A stretch of 64,000 bases of DNA from Tubiluchus corallicola (taxonomy: Eukaryota > Priapulida > Priapulimorpha > Priapulimorphida > Tubiluchidae): NCBI GenBank assembly GCA_030141605.1, contig JAQGDQ010000441.1, positions 65,001 to 129,000 on the forward strand, in the 5' to 3' direction. A program made the position numbers and the translations under genes. The notes under the pieces were generated by a model. That model ran no database searches and had not been told where the DNA came from. It was given only the letters and a program-made list of their open reading frames with translations. Below, piece by piece: positions 1-11,070 of the stretch (position 1 is its first letter; every line of letters begins with the position of its first letter).

Positions 1-649
1 GTATTACGCGCAAGAGCTTTCGAAACGTTACAGGAACAGATTTGAGTTTCACCAGTATGGAATGATAATCATGTATTTGTTGCAGTTGGTCATAGGAGTC
101 TATCAGTTCTGTCAAACAAATTCTTAAACAACCGCTTCTGTACTAAACTTCAGAAATTTTTGAACGAGAAAGCTGGTCAATTCAAAATTAAATAGACAAA
201 TCGGCAACATTAGTCTCGTGTATGGGATCATTTAAGTGTTTTGGTATTGATTCGTCGGTAACCTAGATAAGCCTCTCCATGTGTTGGATTCAAATTACAT
301 TTGTAATAAATCATTACTTTTTTATAGTAATAAAAATGGACCACTAAAGCATTATTTGAATTTGTATATCTGCTTTTTTTCTGTGTATAAGCAACACAAA
401 TTATTTCAAAAATTTGTCTCCATAATTTAACAGTTAAGTAACAATTTATCATTTATTTAGTTAACAAAAATTTGCTCAGCCACAGGGTGAAAAGTCAGTC
501 AACTTCAACCAAGCTAGCTGTGTGAGTCAGCTGATGTAGTAACAGTTGACTTAGCTTCAACGTCTATATATTAGTATTTCATCGAGGGTATAGCAAAATT
601 TACTGATTTCTGTACCGTGTTGCGTTTGTAAAACTGTTGTTCTTTACAG

Positions 650-3150
650 ATTGATGCGCTTGTACGACAAACTGCATAAAGCAGTGGCAAATCTGGACTA
701 TTTTACATCACACGAGTGGGATTTTGCGCAAAGTAATTCCATTATACTAAGAAATTTGATGTCCGAAGAAGACAGAAAGGTTTGGCTTCTTTTCTTTGCA
801 GTTCCAACACAGACTAGAACTATTACAAAATACATGCACTATTGCAAAATACATACACCATTGCAAAAGAACTGTGTAAAAGTATCTACATTCAATGGCT
901 GTCACAAGTATATGAAAAAATTTTTAGATAACTTTTCAGTCATAGAAGTGCTGATCTACAGCTTAGAATGAGGTCCCACAATAGAGGTGCAGACCCACAG
1001 CTTCACCTTAGAATGAGGTCCCACAATAGAGGTGCAGACCCACAGCTACAGCTAGAATGAGGTCCCACAATGGAGGTGCAGACCCACAGCTTCACCTTAG
1101 AATGAGGTCCCACAATAGATGTGCAGACCCACAGCTTCACCTTAGAATGAGGTCCCACAATAGAGGTGCAGACCCACAGCTTCACCTTAGAATGAGGTCC
1201 CACAATAGAGGTGCAGACCCACAGCTTCACCTTAGAATGAGGTCCCACAATATAGATGTGCAGACCCACAGCTACAGCTAGAATGAGGTCCCACAATGGA
1301 GGTGCAGACCCACAGCTTCACCTTAGAATGAGGTCCCACAATAGATGTGCAGACCCACAGCTTCACCTTAGAATGAGGTCCCACAATAGATGTGCAGACC
1401 CACAGCTTCACCTTAGAATGAGGTCCCACAATAGATGTGCAGACCCACAGCTTCACCTTAGAATGAGGTCCCACAATAGAGGTGCAGACCCACAGCTTCA
1501 CCTTAGAAGTCCCACAATAGAGGCGCAGATGAAGTCACTTTCACAAAAACTCACAATAGGCAAAAATTTATTTTGACGCATTTTGATCATGTGATGTTAA
1601 TGATTTAGAAAAGTACGATTTAGAAAAGTATATTTTTTAATTTATTGTTAATTCACTTATATAAATTAATATTTTAAAATATTTTTTTCTAATTTTTAAC
1701 TGCACAAAGGAATTTAGGCATTAGTTCGTTTCTAAAATTGATTAAAGGCCTTTGCAGTGCATAGTAAGCTGATGACTCATACTTCTATGCCAGTAATGCT
1801 ACACCCATTGGTTAATAGGTTCAGTCGGTTAGTAGGGCCAAAACACCTGGGTCCCAAAGTGAGTCTATTAAGCGGCGCCTATTGTAATTTGATTATTTAG
1901 GTGGGATACTATGAATGCGGTACGTTCATTTTCTTACAGATTTTCAGTTTTGATGCAGAAGATCTTCAGTGGGATGCTTATATTGATAACTACATACTGG
2001 GTGCCAAAGTTCATGTATTGAAAGAGGATCTAGCAGGTTTGCCTGCTGCTAGAAAGCATATGAGAAAGTGAGTAGTTCTTATTTATAAATGTTTATGCTT
2101 AATTAAGCATTTATATGTTAATGAGGATGATAATATAAGTAGTCATCCACTTATTGATAATACAAGTAGTCATCCACTTATTGATAATACAAGTAGTCAT
2201 CCACTTATTGATAATACAAGTAGTCATCCACTTATTGATAATATAAGTAGTCATCCACTTATTGATGATATAAGTAGTCATCCACTTATTGATAATATAT
2301 GTAGTCATCCACTTACGGCCACAATCGGTTCCACTTGATTGGCCGTAAAACTACTTTAATGTAAGTCAGACCCGTATGTTCAAGTGGTGCGCCCCTGCGC
2401 GTGTAAGATGTTGTGTGCATAGCCAGTGGCATCTCATAGCTGAAATTAGGGGAGTGGGGGTGCTGTTTCAGCAAATTTTTAGCCATTGTTTTAATACTGT
2501 GTAAAATGTAACAAACATATGTAATTTTAATGTTGTTGTTACATTTGAAGATCGGGTGTTGAACGGTCTCTTTTCTTAACTGCAACTTTCTCATGGAGAG
2601 TCAACTGTGAAAAATTAAGCTGTTATAGTTCACTTACAGTCACAGAACTTATTTCTTGGTGATACAAGGCGTCCGTTATTAAATAATTTATGTTTTAAAA
2701 CACGCACGCAAAGTTTACGCTTTATCATATCCAAAAATATGACGGTAGTATGTAAGTGGTATAAAATTTCGAGACGAATTTTTCAAGCTTAATGTAAGTG
2801 GAGGGTTTTCTTGTGCTTTAACGATAGCCGTGTAATAATGCATCTATTTAGACTGGACCGTAATGATTAGTTACCCCATTTGTATAAGTAATGTACATGT
2901 AACTATTATTATGGTCAACAAACTAACTAACTGACTAACTATACAATGCTTTACTGTTACTTTTACTTTGACTGTTTAATTTGTTTTCAGATTACAAGCG
3001 ATTCAGTACATGCTGCAAATCGTCTTGTTCTGCGTTGTGTGGAGATTTCTCATCGCACGAACAAATATCTCGCGCAAGCTCTGGCACTTTGTAATCTCAC
3101 TTAGTCAGAAATTTGTTATACGTCTACCAATGGTGACGCGATCTTCTTAA
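650..3150 (+). CDS. FAR1: Fatty acyl-CoA reductase, FAR1-like, C-terminal exons (partial)
   Basis: Three coding exons are read: 650-779, 1940-2067 and 2991-3150 (stop TAA). All junctions are AG/GT and the phases agree (1 nt carried, then 2 nt, then 1 nt). The product reduces fatty acyl-CoA to fatty alcohol with NADPH, feeding ether-lipid or wax synthesis at peroxisomes or ER. What is seen is the FAR C-terminal domain: KLHKAVANLDYFTSHEWDF, then a block with DNYILGAKVHVLKEDLAG followed by LPAARKH, then a hydrophobic membrane segment (IVLFCVVWRFLIA) and a short tail ending VTRSS. The LPAARKH block and the terminal membrane segment are characteristic of animal FAR1/FAR2. The Rossmann NAD-binding half must lie left of the window; I see no further exon in 1-649. 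Intron 1 (780-1939) contains a 45-bp minisatellite, intron 2 (2068-2990) a 27-bp one. FAR1 versus FAR2 is not settled; the tail looks closer to FAR1. Confidence 0.9.
963..1530. repeat. 45-bp minisatellite in FAR intron
   Basis: About 12 tandem copies of a 45-bp unit (key parts AGAATGAGGTCCCACAATAG and GGTGCAGACCCACAGC). Copies differ by a few bases (AGAGG/AGATG/GGAGG). The unit is 15 codons long and lacks stops in some frames on both strands, which gives long spurious reading frames. Confidence 0.95.
1732..1890. mobile_element. Fragment of Tigger-like repeat
   Basis: This stretch matches 38660-38833 (shared GATGACTCATACTTCTAT, CAGTCGGTTA and GAGTCTATTAAGCG), the end of the element described at 37969-38833. 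No complementary end is visible here, so it is truncated. Confidence 0.6.
2130..2314. repeat. 27-bp minisatellite in FAR intron
   Basis: Between six and seven tandem copies of a 27-bp unit containing AGTAGTCATCCACTTATTGA. The unit is nine codons long. Confidence 0.95.
2421..2550 (+). mobile_element. Truncated hAT-like MITE (CAGTGGCGGCTC family)
   Basis: It starts CAGTGGCATCTCATAGCT and continues into the left portion of the family seen complete at 7930-8442. Only about 130 bp is recognisable. Confidence 0.6.
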
Positions 3151-3335
3151 TTCTTCTTCTACCTCTACTACCTTTCCTTAACATTCGCACTCCGTACAAG
3201 ATGTGAATTGTTTAAAAAGTCTACGCGCACCAACAAATTATCGGAGTACAAAATGATCATCTGGGCTGTTTGAATCGTAAATATTTTAAGCATTTCATTA
3301 AAATTTTTTCGCCAACATTGGACGTACATTTACAG

Positions 3336-3979
3336 CAGCGGTTCCTAACCTTTTACTAGCCAAGTACCCTTTCGAAATTCAACGATCTGTCGCCTACCTC
3401 TTAACATTTTTTACCAATATGAGTTTCAAGAAAATATTTTTTACTACTATGATTTAGCTATACAAGCGTGATTTAATTATACATGCAAAACCGATAAACG
3501 AAACGCCAAATTCAAGAACAAAATGTAAGAATTAGATGATCTGTTGTCAAATCAGAAGACGAACTTGCAGTCGAACTGTGAAGTAGTCTCAATGGCTGCT
3601 TTGTTGATGCAGGCTTCTGAAAACCACCAACCTCACTTACCGCCATCTGTCAACACGTTTGCTGTGCCAAACATCTATTTTACGTAATAAATTAACCCCA
3701 TTATGATACCAAATGATTATGAATTTCCAAAAAATAAAAAAAAAACAAATTAACCTTTTAAAATACAAACAATCATGATGTTTAAGGATTTAAATCTTGT
3801 AACTCTTTCTTTCCTCTCACCACGAGGCTGTTACTCCCATAAAATTCGTACTCGATACGTGTACGCTGTACGGCAAAGAAGCACGTTCTGACGTGTTACA
3901 CGACACAAGTTTTGCGTACCCCTGGCTTTGCTGTTTCATACCCCAAAGAGGTACTTGTACCCCAGGTTAGAAACCACTG
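3336..3979. mobile_element. hAT-type nonautonomous DNA transposon, 644 bp
   Basis: The left end reads CAGCGGTTCCTAACCT and the right end, reverse-complemented, CAGTGGTTTCTAACCT: terminal inverted repeats starting CAG. The flanks are ATTTACAG (3328-3335) and CTTTACAG (3980-3987), an 8-bp target duplication with one mismatch, as expected for hAT elements. No transposase frame is present. A 22-bp minisatellite begins about 30 bp beyond the right end. Confidence 0.85.
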
Positions 3980-4010
3980 CTTTACAGCAATGCGTCACTT
4001 CGTACAGCAA

Positions 4011-4282
4011 TTTTGTGCGGGATGTGGTATAGTTTTGTGCGGGATGTGGTACAGTTTTGTGCGGGATATGGTACGGTTTTGTGCGGGATGTGGTACAGTT
4101 TTGTGCGGGATGTGGTACAGTTTTCTGTGGGATGTGGCACAGTTTTGTGCGGGATGTGGTACAGTTTTGTGCGGGATGTGGTATAGTTTTGTGCGGGATG
4201 TGGTACAGTTTTGTGCGGGATGTGGTACAGTTTTGTGCGGGATGTGGTACAGTTTTGTGCGGGATATGGTACGGTTTTGTGC
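4011..4282. repeat. 22-bp minisatellite
   Basis: About 12 copies of TTTTGTGCGGGATGTGGTAC plus AG. Although 22 is not a multiple of three, the unit has no stop in any of the three forward frames, so long overlapping reading frames appear by chance. Confidence 0.95.
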
Positions 4283-4872
4283 CTATGAAGTGGCTACTTC
4301 AACCACTTATTTGCCCTTTAAGTGAAAAAGCCCATTAATTTTGTTAATAGCTGACTGGTATTGCAGGAATCTTCATTGTCTTCGTGATTGTAAATGTACC
4401 TTTGATTAATGGATCTGTTTATTTAGAATGTTGTAATTACAATTTACCGAAATTGATGATCTTAGTCATTTATGAATCTGAGCTTAACGTATTACTGTAA
4501 ACCGTAAACTCTGTGCATGCTGGAAACGATTGTAAATTCTGCGCGGAATGCCAGATGCAAAATTTGCAAGCGTTCGAGTTACAATGCTATTGTAAGTTAC
4601 TACTACCTCTTTGCGTCAGCATGTTAGCCTGGTTTAGTGATAGGCATTCATAAGATTGGCTGATAGTGGGTATATGGATTTTTACGACTTGGGTTACTGT
4701 ACATAGTATTATCCACCCAGTGTTGCTATAGCAACAGCTGATAAATGTGCAAGTTTTTGTATTGCTGATAAATACAGAAAATTATTAACGAGGGTCTCGT
4801 CACTTTGCAATGTTCTTTAGTGTGAAATGAAGCCATAAAAGTGATCTTCAACATGTGACGTCGTCGTCCATT

Positions 4873-5181
4873 GAATCATATGTCCAGGGACATGATTCTG
4901 TTCACCTCTTTATGCCGGGACTCCCTACTCGCCGCAATGCCCCAAGTGGATTTATTTCTAAGGATCAATGCTGAAGTGTTTAAATCTTTCTGTGCAAAAT
5001 CTAAGCATGTTAACATTTGTCCTCCTGCAGGTTTTTTAGCTGGTTCTATGTCTTGTTGAAGAGCTATCTTCACTGGATCAGGTAGTCTATGAACGTGCAC
5101 AATCCATCTTAAACGGCGTCTTTTTATTTTTCTTGTCCAAGATTCCTGTTTTTTTCATATAGATCTTTGTTTGAGATTTTA
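4873..5181 (-). pseudogene. Non-LTR retrotransposon reverse transcriptase, C-terminal fragment
   Basis: The minus-strand translation (4876-5100) has HRLPDPVKIALQQ, DFAQKDLNTSALILRNK and ESRHKEVNRIM, the extreme C-terminus of a LINE endonuclease/reverse-transcriptase polyprotein. It is closely similar to 53914-54425 but shorter. No catalytic residues are included. It is a dead fragment between FAR and RSU1. Confidence 0.75.
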
Positions 5182-5463
5182 ACCCATGTGATTTGCTTAG
5201 AATGCTCGTCGCAAAAACTTCACTTCGCAAACGAGGCTAAATGTACGATTTAGCTCGTACATTATTTCCGGTTTACAGTAATTTATTGAATGTTGTGACC
5301 GTGATAGTCATATTAGTAAACCAAAGAGGAAAACAGGTAGGACAGTGTGGGTGGCTAGTTTCATTCTAATATGAATTTTTTCTTACAAATTCTAGAAAGT
5401 ATTGCGGAGAATTGGCAATTTAGAATCACGTTTCATGGAAAATTAAATTTCACTTTCATTAAA

Positions 5464-5864
5464 AACATTGTTTAAAGAACTTTTGAAATGCCGTAACATT
5501 GTTTAAACAACTTTTGAAATGCCATAACATTGTTTAAACAACTTTTGAAATTCCGTAACATTGTTTAAACAACTTTTGAAATGCCATAACATTGTTTAAA
5601 CAACTTTTGAAATTCCGTAACATTGTTTAAACAACTTGTGAAATGCCGTAACATTGTTTAAACAACTTGTGAAATGCCGTAACGTTGTTTAAACAACTTG
5701 TGAAACGCCGTAACATTGTTTAAACAACTTTTGAAATTCCGTAACATTGTTTAAACAACTTGTGAAATGCCGTAACATTGTTTAAACAACTTTTGAAATG
5801 CCGTAACATTGTTTAAACAACTTTTGAAATGCCGTAACATCGTTTAAACAACTTTTGAAATGCC
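5464..5864. repeat. 31-bp minisatellite with palindromic core
   Basis: About 13 copies of a 31-bp unit, AACATTGTTTAAACAACTT followed by TTGAAATGCCGT. Most units hold the 12-bp perfect palindrome TTGTTTAAACAA. Confidence 0.95.
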
Positions 5865-6226
5865 TTACTTACCCTACGTTCATCTTCTAAATTATGCCAG
5901 TCTTTAGACTTGGCTGGGTCTAAATTGTTGAAGTGCATTACTATAATGTTATAATACCGTGAAATGATGATAATAATTGCGATAAATATTCCAATTTAAT
6001 TTATTATCAGTATTACTAAATCTAAGTATGTACTGTAACACACCTGTGATTGTATCTGATCGTTTAGCTGTATAATTACAACCGTTTATAGTTATTTTAG
6101 TAAAATTGTACATTTGTTTTCAGCATGAATTTTTCTTTTACTGATATCGTACAAGGTGCCTACGGTACTGCCTTAAATTAAGAGAGTAACGTTATTTGGT
6201 GTTTGCACCCGTGGGATGGTGTAAAG

Positions 6227-6631
6227 CAGGGGTGTGCAAATTATCTGACTAGCCGGGCCACATTAAACTTTCCCGCTCTTCCTGTGGGCCACATGCAGTT
6301 TGGTCGAGGAGCCAAGTACAGTAGGACCTAATAAAGATTTTTTTTCATCCGATTTGCACACATCATTACTACTCCACTACTACACTCAAGAAACTATTTT
6401 AGAAGTTATTAAAATTTATATTAAAAACCAGATATTTCGTCATGTCCGACAATGACAACCGTCTTGTAAGGGTTAATGCCATCCAATCTAGAGGAAAAAA
6501 CTACCCGCACTATCTTTGCGATATTGGCGCAGACTTCAGCTGGATAGCGTGGGCTGCACTTTCATTACGTTGACAAACCTCTTCGCGGGCCGCACAAGAT
6601 CTCTCGGCGGGCCACAGTTTGCACACGCCTG
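6227..6631. mobile_element. hAT-type MITE, 405 bp, with perfect 8-bp duplication
   Basis: The left end is CAGGGGTGTGCAAATT and the right end, reverse-complemented, is CAGGCGTGTGCAAACT. The sequence GTGTAAAG occurs directly on both sides (6219-6226 and 6632-6639), a perfect 8-bp target duplication. The interior has GGGCCACA motifs near both ends. There is no coding capacity. Confidence 0.9.
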
Positions 6632-6950
6632 GTGTAAAGGTCAACCTATAGGCGTGACTAGAAAACACACACCTCTGGGCCTGGCCGAAGATGTTTAATC
6701 ACGTTTAAGACGTGCCAGCTACTTACCCATTCAGTGGCTGCAGCGGTGATGTCATGCTTATCATTACTTTAATACGTCTAACCGAAAGTTTGAGAATATG
6801 CTTAGAGAATGTTTGATGGTGTTGTGAGCACGTAAAGCGATACTGTATTATGATTTTTTACCACTTGGAAAAGCTTTTGCGGGATCTTTATAATTATTGT
6901 GGAGTACAGGTTATATATACATCTGACTGTTGTGCGTGTATTAAGCTCTT

Positions 6951-7216
6951 TAAGCTGGATGATCCACGGTGCTGCCATCTGGTAACGAAAATAATACTAA
7001 AGCAATTTACACCGCCTTTAAATTGAATTTGTGTTCTGCGTTTTCGTGTGATGTAATAGAATTGTTTTTGAATTTATATAATTTAAGCTGTATGACCCAC
7101 GGTGCTGCCATCTGGTAACGAAAATAATACTAAAGCAATTTACACCGCCTTTAAGTTGAATTTGTTTTCTGCGTTTTCGTGTGACGTAATAGAATCGCTT
7201 TTGAATTTATATAATT
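6951..7216. repeat. 133-bp tandem duplication
   Basis: 6951-7083 and 7084-7216 are two near-identical copies (TAAGCTG, CCACGGTGCTGCCATCTGG, CACCGCCTTTAA), differing at only a handful of positions. It is probably a recent duplication. Confidence 0.9.
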
Positions 7217-7929
7217 ATCAGAAAAACTTTCACTGATTAAAGAATGTGATAATTTTTATTACAACTTTATTTGTGCTTCAACATGTACTGCAGTGAAATG
7301 GAAAAAACGTGAGCAGCATTATTTGAGAATTTTTCTTCCAAATTATTTGAGACTGTTCGTTTTGAGATGAATATTTGCTAAGCAAATTGTAGTGACAAAA
7401 ACGTTTTCTGGAAGTCTTAGCTTTAGCATGCCTGTTGTTCAAATTTCTTGTTGAACTGAAATTAGGCTAGTTCTTTGATAACTTAACATCTGTGCACTTG
7501 ATTGTATTCAAAAATGTACATTTAAACTATATTTTTATTTAGTTAGTCAACTGACTGTGATTAATAAAAAATTATAATTTTATGATATTTCGTATACATT
7601 TTAACGATTTTTAGCAACTGTAGTAATTATTTGTACTTTTCATGTGTTTTGTCAGTAAAATTAGATTATAATTTATACGAGTTATGCTAGCATGACCTTA
7701 TCGGCTGTCTTCATTCTACCTTTTTGTCTACTCCCAGGAAAACATAAGATCTTAGTTTGACCCGCTTGGAGCAATTTAAGACACTTTTTGATATTTGATT
7801 ATTTTGAATTGCTTGATCTGATTTGACGTGATATTTACATGCGTTGTCTTTACCCTCGTTGTTGTTTTCTAGAGAGGACTAAACTCCATGTTATTTGTGT
7901 TCAAAACCAAAGTTTGTGAAGAAGTGATC
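7217..7929. other. Intergenic, nothing recognised
   Basis: AT-rich sequence without exons, RNA genes or repeats that I can identify. Confidence 0.5.
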
Positions 7930-8442
7930 CAGTGGCGGCTCATAGCTAAAATTAGTGGGGTGCTGCTTCAAAAAAGTTTAGTTATTGTTTTAGTACTGTG
8001 TAAACCAAGAAACCATGTAATTTTAATGTTGTAATTGTAATTTTTTACAAACGAACATACGAAAGTTTATACATAAACTTGATAAAATTCTAAACAAAAA
8101 AGTATTTTTTACTTTACTAATGACCTAAATTGTTGCAGTTCAATCTTGATCCATTTACATTCAGCACGTGACAACTGACAGCAAACTGTGTGAGCGACAG
8201 TACTTTTTCTACCTGGGCTCAGACATGTGCACATGGCCGCATTCGCACAACAGCCAAACGTTGCATTGCTTGTGTGCACTGTGCTAGACTGTGAATCAAA
8301 CAGTACTACCCTCACATGCTCTGGCTTCGTACAAGTATAAAGAAAGAACTAAAGAAAAAACTCATTATATTGAATATCGATAATATCGGGTGAATATAGG
8401 GGGTGCTGCAGTTCCACAGCACCTATACACGAGCCACCACTG
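7930..8442 (+). mobile_element. hAT-like MITE (CAGTGGCGGCTC family), full length
   Basis: The left end is CAGTGGCGGCTCATAG; the right end, reverse-complemented, is CAGTGGTGGCTCGTG. Further copies lie at 32162, 48219 and 59983. No clear target duplication is seen at this copy. Confidence 0.8.
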
Positions 8443-9670
8443 ATCACATCACAAGTATAGACAAATTTTGAAAAGTATTGTAATTCCATTTGTATTATTC
8501 GATCGTAAGTTAATTTAAGAATTAAATACAACCCCCTCCCCCCTTCTGAAGAACTAAGGCAGCAAAAACATTTTGGGGATTTAATTTATTACTGTACATG
8601 TGTTGTTGCTGTTTCATGCTTTTTAAATTTTCAATAAAAGTTGAACTTTTAATATTTAATTTGTTGTTAGGAATATTCTAATTAACTAGAATTATTAACT
8701 TTCCAGGTCACATTAGCTATTATAATTATCAAGATGTTAGGTGAAAATATGCCAAACATTTGAAGTATTTTGCATAAAGCAATAACTACAGTTGTTATTA
8801 CACACGCTAATATTAGTAATTTTCATTTTGCTAGAAAATGATTCTTTAATTCGAATTGTAATAAATTAAACATCACTGTTAAGTTGCTGTGATGTCGTTT
8901 GTCATAAGGTGCTTTTTGTATTACCTAAAAACAGCAAAATATTGATTTTTTTATTGATTTCAATGAATTAAAGGGCAGTCATTTGCAATGGAAGTAGTGC
9001 AAAGGTTATACGCATTTTGTTTATTTCTTACACAACATGGTAGCCATAGTGGCCAATATAAAGTTAAAAATGTCTGAACTACATGATAAGGGTTTTTCCG
9101 TATAGATATGGTTGCCAGGCATCCCTTATATACGGGACATGTCCCACATTAGATAATTTTGTCACCTGTCCTGTACTGACCTTTCAGGGACACCCAAATG
9201 TCCTGTATTTAGTTCATTTCCAAATTTCGTTATAAAAATGTATTTTACTAACTTTTTGCTTGCAGTTCTTAATTGTATCTTTATGAGTACCATTATTATT
9301 TCTTTACTCAGATCGTCTTGATCAGCATAACCCAAATGTAACAATTAAATAATAATTATTATTTCTCTGTTGTCTTTGCTTTGGTTTTGACAAATTCTTT
9401 TACCTTCAGTTGAATTGCTTTTGCTTTATAAAATTTTCGCTTTGAGTTTCATTTTGTTTGATATAGTTTTTTACTATAAGTTAAATTCTGTTTTGCATTG
9501 CTTGTGAAAACTTCCTTTTATTCTGAGTGGAATTGCATTTTTGCTTTGAGTAGATTTTTGTTGTTTTTTTGTTTGATATTATTTTTTCTCTACATTGAAT
9601 TTCATTAATTTTTTGCTTGATGTTATTCCTTGTTATGCTTTGAATTTCATTTCTGCTTTGAGTTGATTTT
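8443..9670. other. Intergenic AT-rich stretch
   Basis: No gene seen. 9118-9210 contains a degenerate repeat with GGGACATGTCCCACA and GGGACACCCAAATGTCCTG, probably an old DNA transposon end. 9350-9670 is T-rich with a loose recurring TTTGCTTTGAGTTGA motif. Confidence 0.4.
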
Positions 9671-9671
9671 T

Positions 9672-9872
9672 GTTGCTTTTGCCTTTTATATATGCACAAA
9701 CACCTAAAAATGTCATGAGCCTGTGAGTAAACTTGTATTTTTAATAAGGGGCAGCTGACCAAGTGACCAATAGGTCTTTCACTGCTCCTTCTCAGCTGCA
9801 ATGAAATGTAAAAATAATTATGATGAATTTTAAACTGCTATTGAGAAAATAAAATTGAATTGAATTGTATTA
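9672..9872 (+). mobile_element. TTGAA-tailed retroposon with hairpin
   Basis: A nested inverted-repeat structure around GCAGCTGACC...GGTC...CACTGCTCC (9752-9791) is followed by an A-rich stretch ending in repeated TTGAATTGAATTG. Similar units lie at 10060-10240 (reverse) and 12590-12733. This looks like a retroposon 3' end with a pentamer tail; the family is not identified. Confidence 0.45.
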
Positions 9873-10059
9873 AATAAATATTTTCAAATGACTTCACTTT
9901 TATAGATTTTTTTGAGTTTGTATTAACTAATTCAATTCAAATGATTTTACTTTTGTTTTCCTCATAACCCATTAAAATCCTTGCTTTATGTGTTTAACTT
10001 GTGTCTCTACTTCTATATATTATGATGTATTGTTCTGGGTGTTAGGTATGTATAAATTT

Positions 10060-10250
10060 TATTCAATTCAATTCAGTTTTAATTTATTTATCTCTTTATA
10101 ATGCTACAATAAAACATGATTAATAAAAGAATCTCTAATAAGTTTTGAAGAATGGTTAAAATGTATAGATAGATCTAGAACTAGAGAAAGGATAGCGAAA
10201 AGACTATAAAGTCACCTAGTCTGCTATCCTTTACTGAATATAGATAAAAA
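10060..10250 (-). mobile_element. TTGAA-tailed retroposon with hairpin (reverse copy)
   Basis: It starts with ATTCAATTCAATTCAG, the reverse complement of the pentamer tail. It contains the hairpin AAGGATAGC...GCTATCCTT (about 10187-10233) with an inner GACTATAAAGTC stem. Confidence 0.45.
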
Positions 10251-10280
10251 GATTTTTTAGACACTGGTGGGCATTAATGT

Positions 10281-11070
10281 TATCAGTTTAATTTAGGAAA
10301 CATTACTAATTTTTAAAATTATGACATTTGCTATATAATCCTGAGAAAAGAATATACATGTAGTTTAATTAGCGGGCAACAAAATAAGGTCAATCTTGAT
10401 TAAACTAAAAATTGCATTTAGATTTTATGTGAAATACAGGTCAAAAATACGTCCCATATTTATAATTTTCTAATCTGGCAGTTAACTCTACTTATGGAGA
10501 ACTCATTTTGGATAAAACTAAACTGACAGAGCTAGTTAACTAGAGTCGAGGTGCTTAATTCGCCGTCACACTGAGATTGATGTAAAATCCTAGCAAAAAG
10601 TAATTTAAAATTTTTTACTATCAAGTGGGGTGTTTCAATGAAAATTTGATGTAAAAAAATTAATGAGTAAAATTAAAATTTAAGAGAATTTTTTATTTTA
10701 ATTGTGACAAGATAGGTTTCAGATACATTTTCACCAAATGGGTAGATCAAGTTAGGAATTAAAAACGAAACAGTTATTAATTTTTTCACTGTCATGTACC
10801 CGATTCAGTTATATCCTTAAACAATTTCCTCTGTGTTGTGTTAGACAGTTTCTGATTGCTTTATTTTAAGCACATATCATTCTATCGCTTTCGGCTCTCT
10901 TGTATTTTACCCACAAAGTCCATTCTACATTATTATACAAGTACTCCTGGAAGATTGTTTATGACAAGACCGCTAGATGGCAGCACATCCGTCTCACTTT
11001 CGGGAGTGTCGCGAACGCTGTGTAGTTTTTGAAGTTTTTATATTTTGTGTGTAAATTAGTAACGATAACG
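10281..11070. other. RSU1 upstream region
   Basis: It holds the presumed promoter and 5' UTR of RSU1. No TATA box or other site can be assigned with confidence; a slightly GC-richer stretch (10970-11030) immediately precedes the start codon region. Confidence 0.4.

Noticed and set aside
1003-1576. Long repetitive open frames on both strands over the 45-bp array
   Set aside because: They arise because the repeat unit is a multiple of three without stops; they occur on both strands and have no start context or splice support.
3912-4338. Cysteine-rich reading frames over the 22-bp array
   Set aside because: All three frames of the same tandem repeat are open, so coding is not supported.
5464-5864. 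Possible CRISPR-like array (31-bp repeats)
   Set aside because: The repeats are directly adjacent without spacers, the genome is animal and no cas genes exist; it is a minisatellite.
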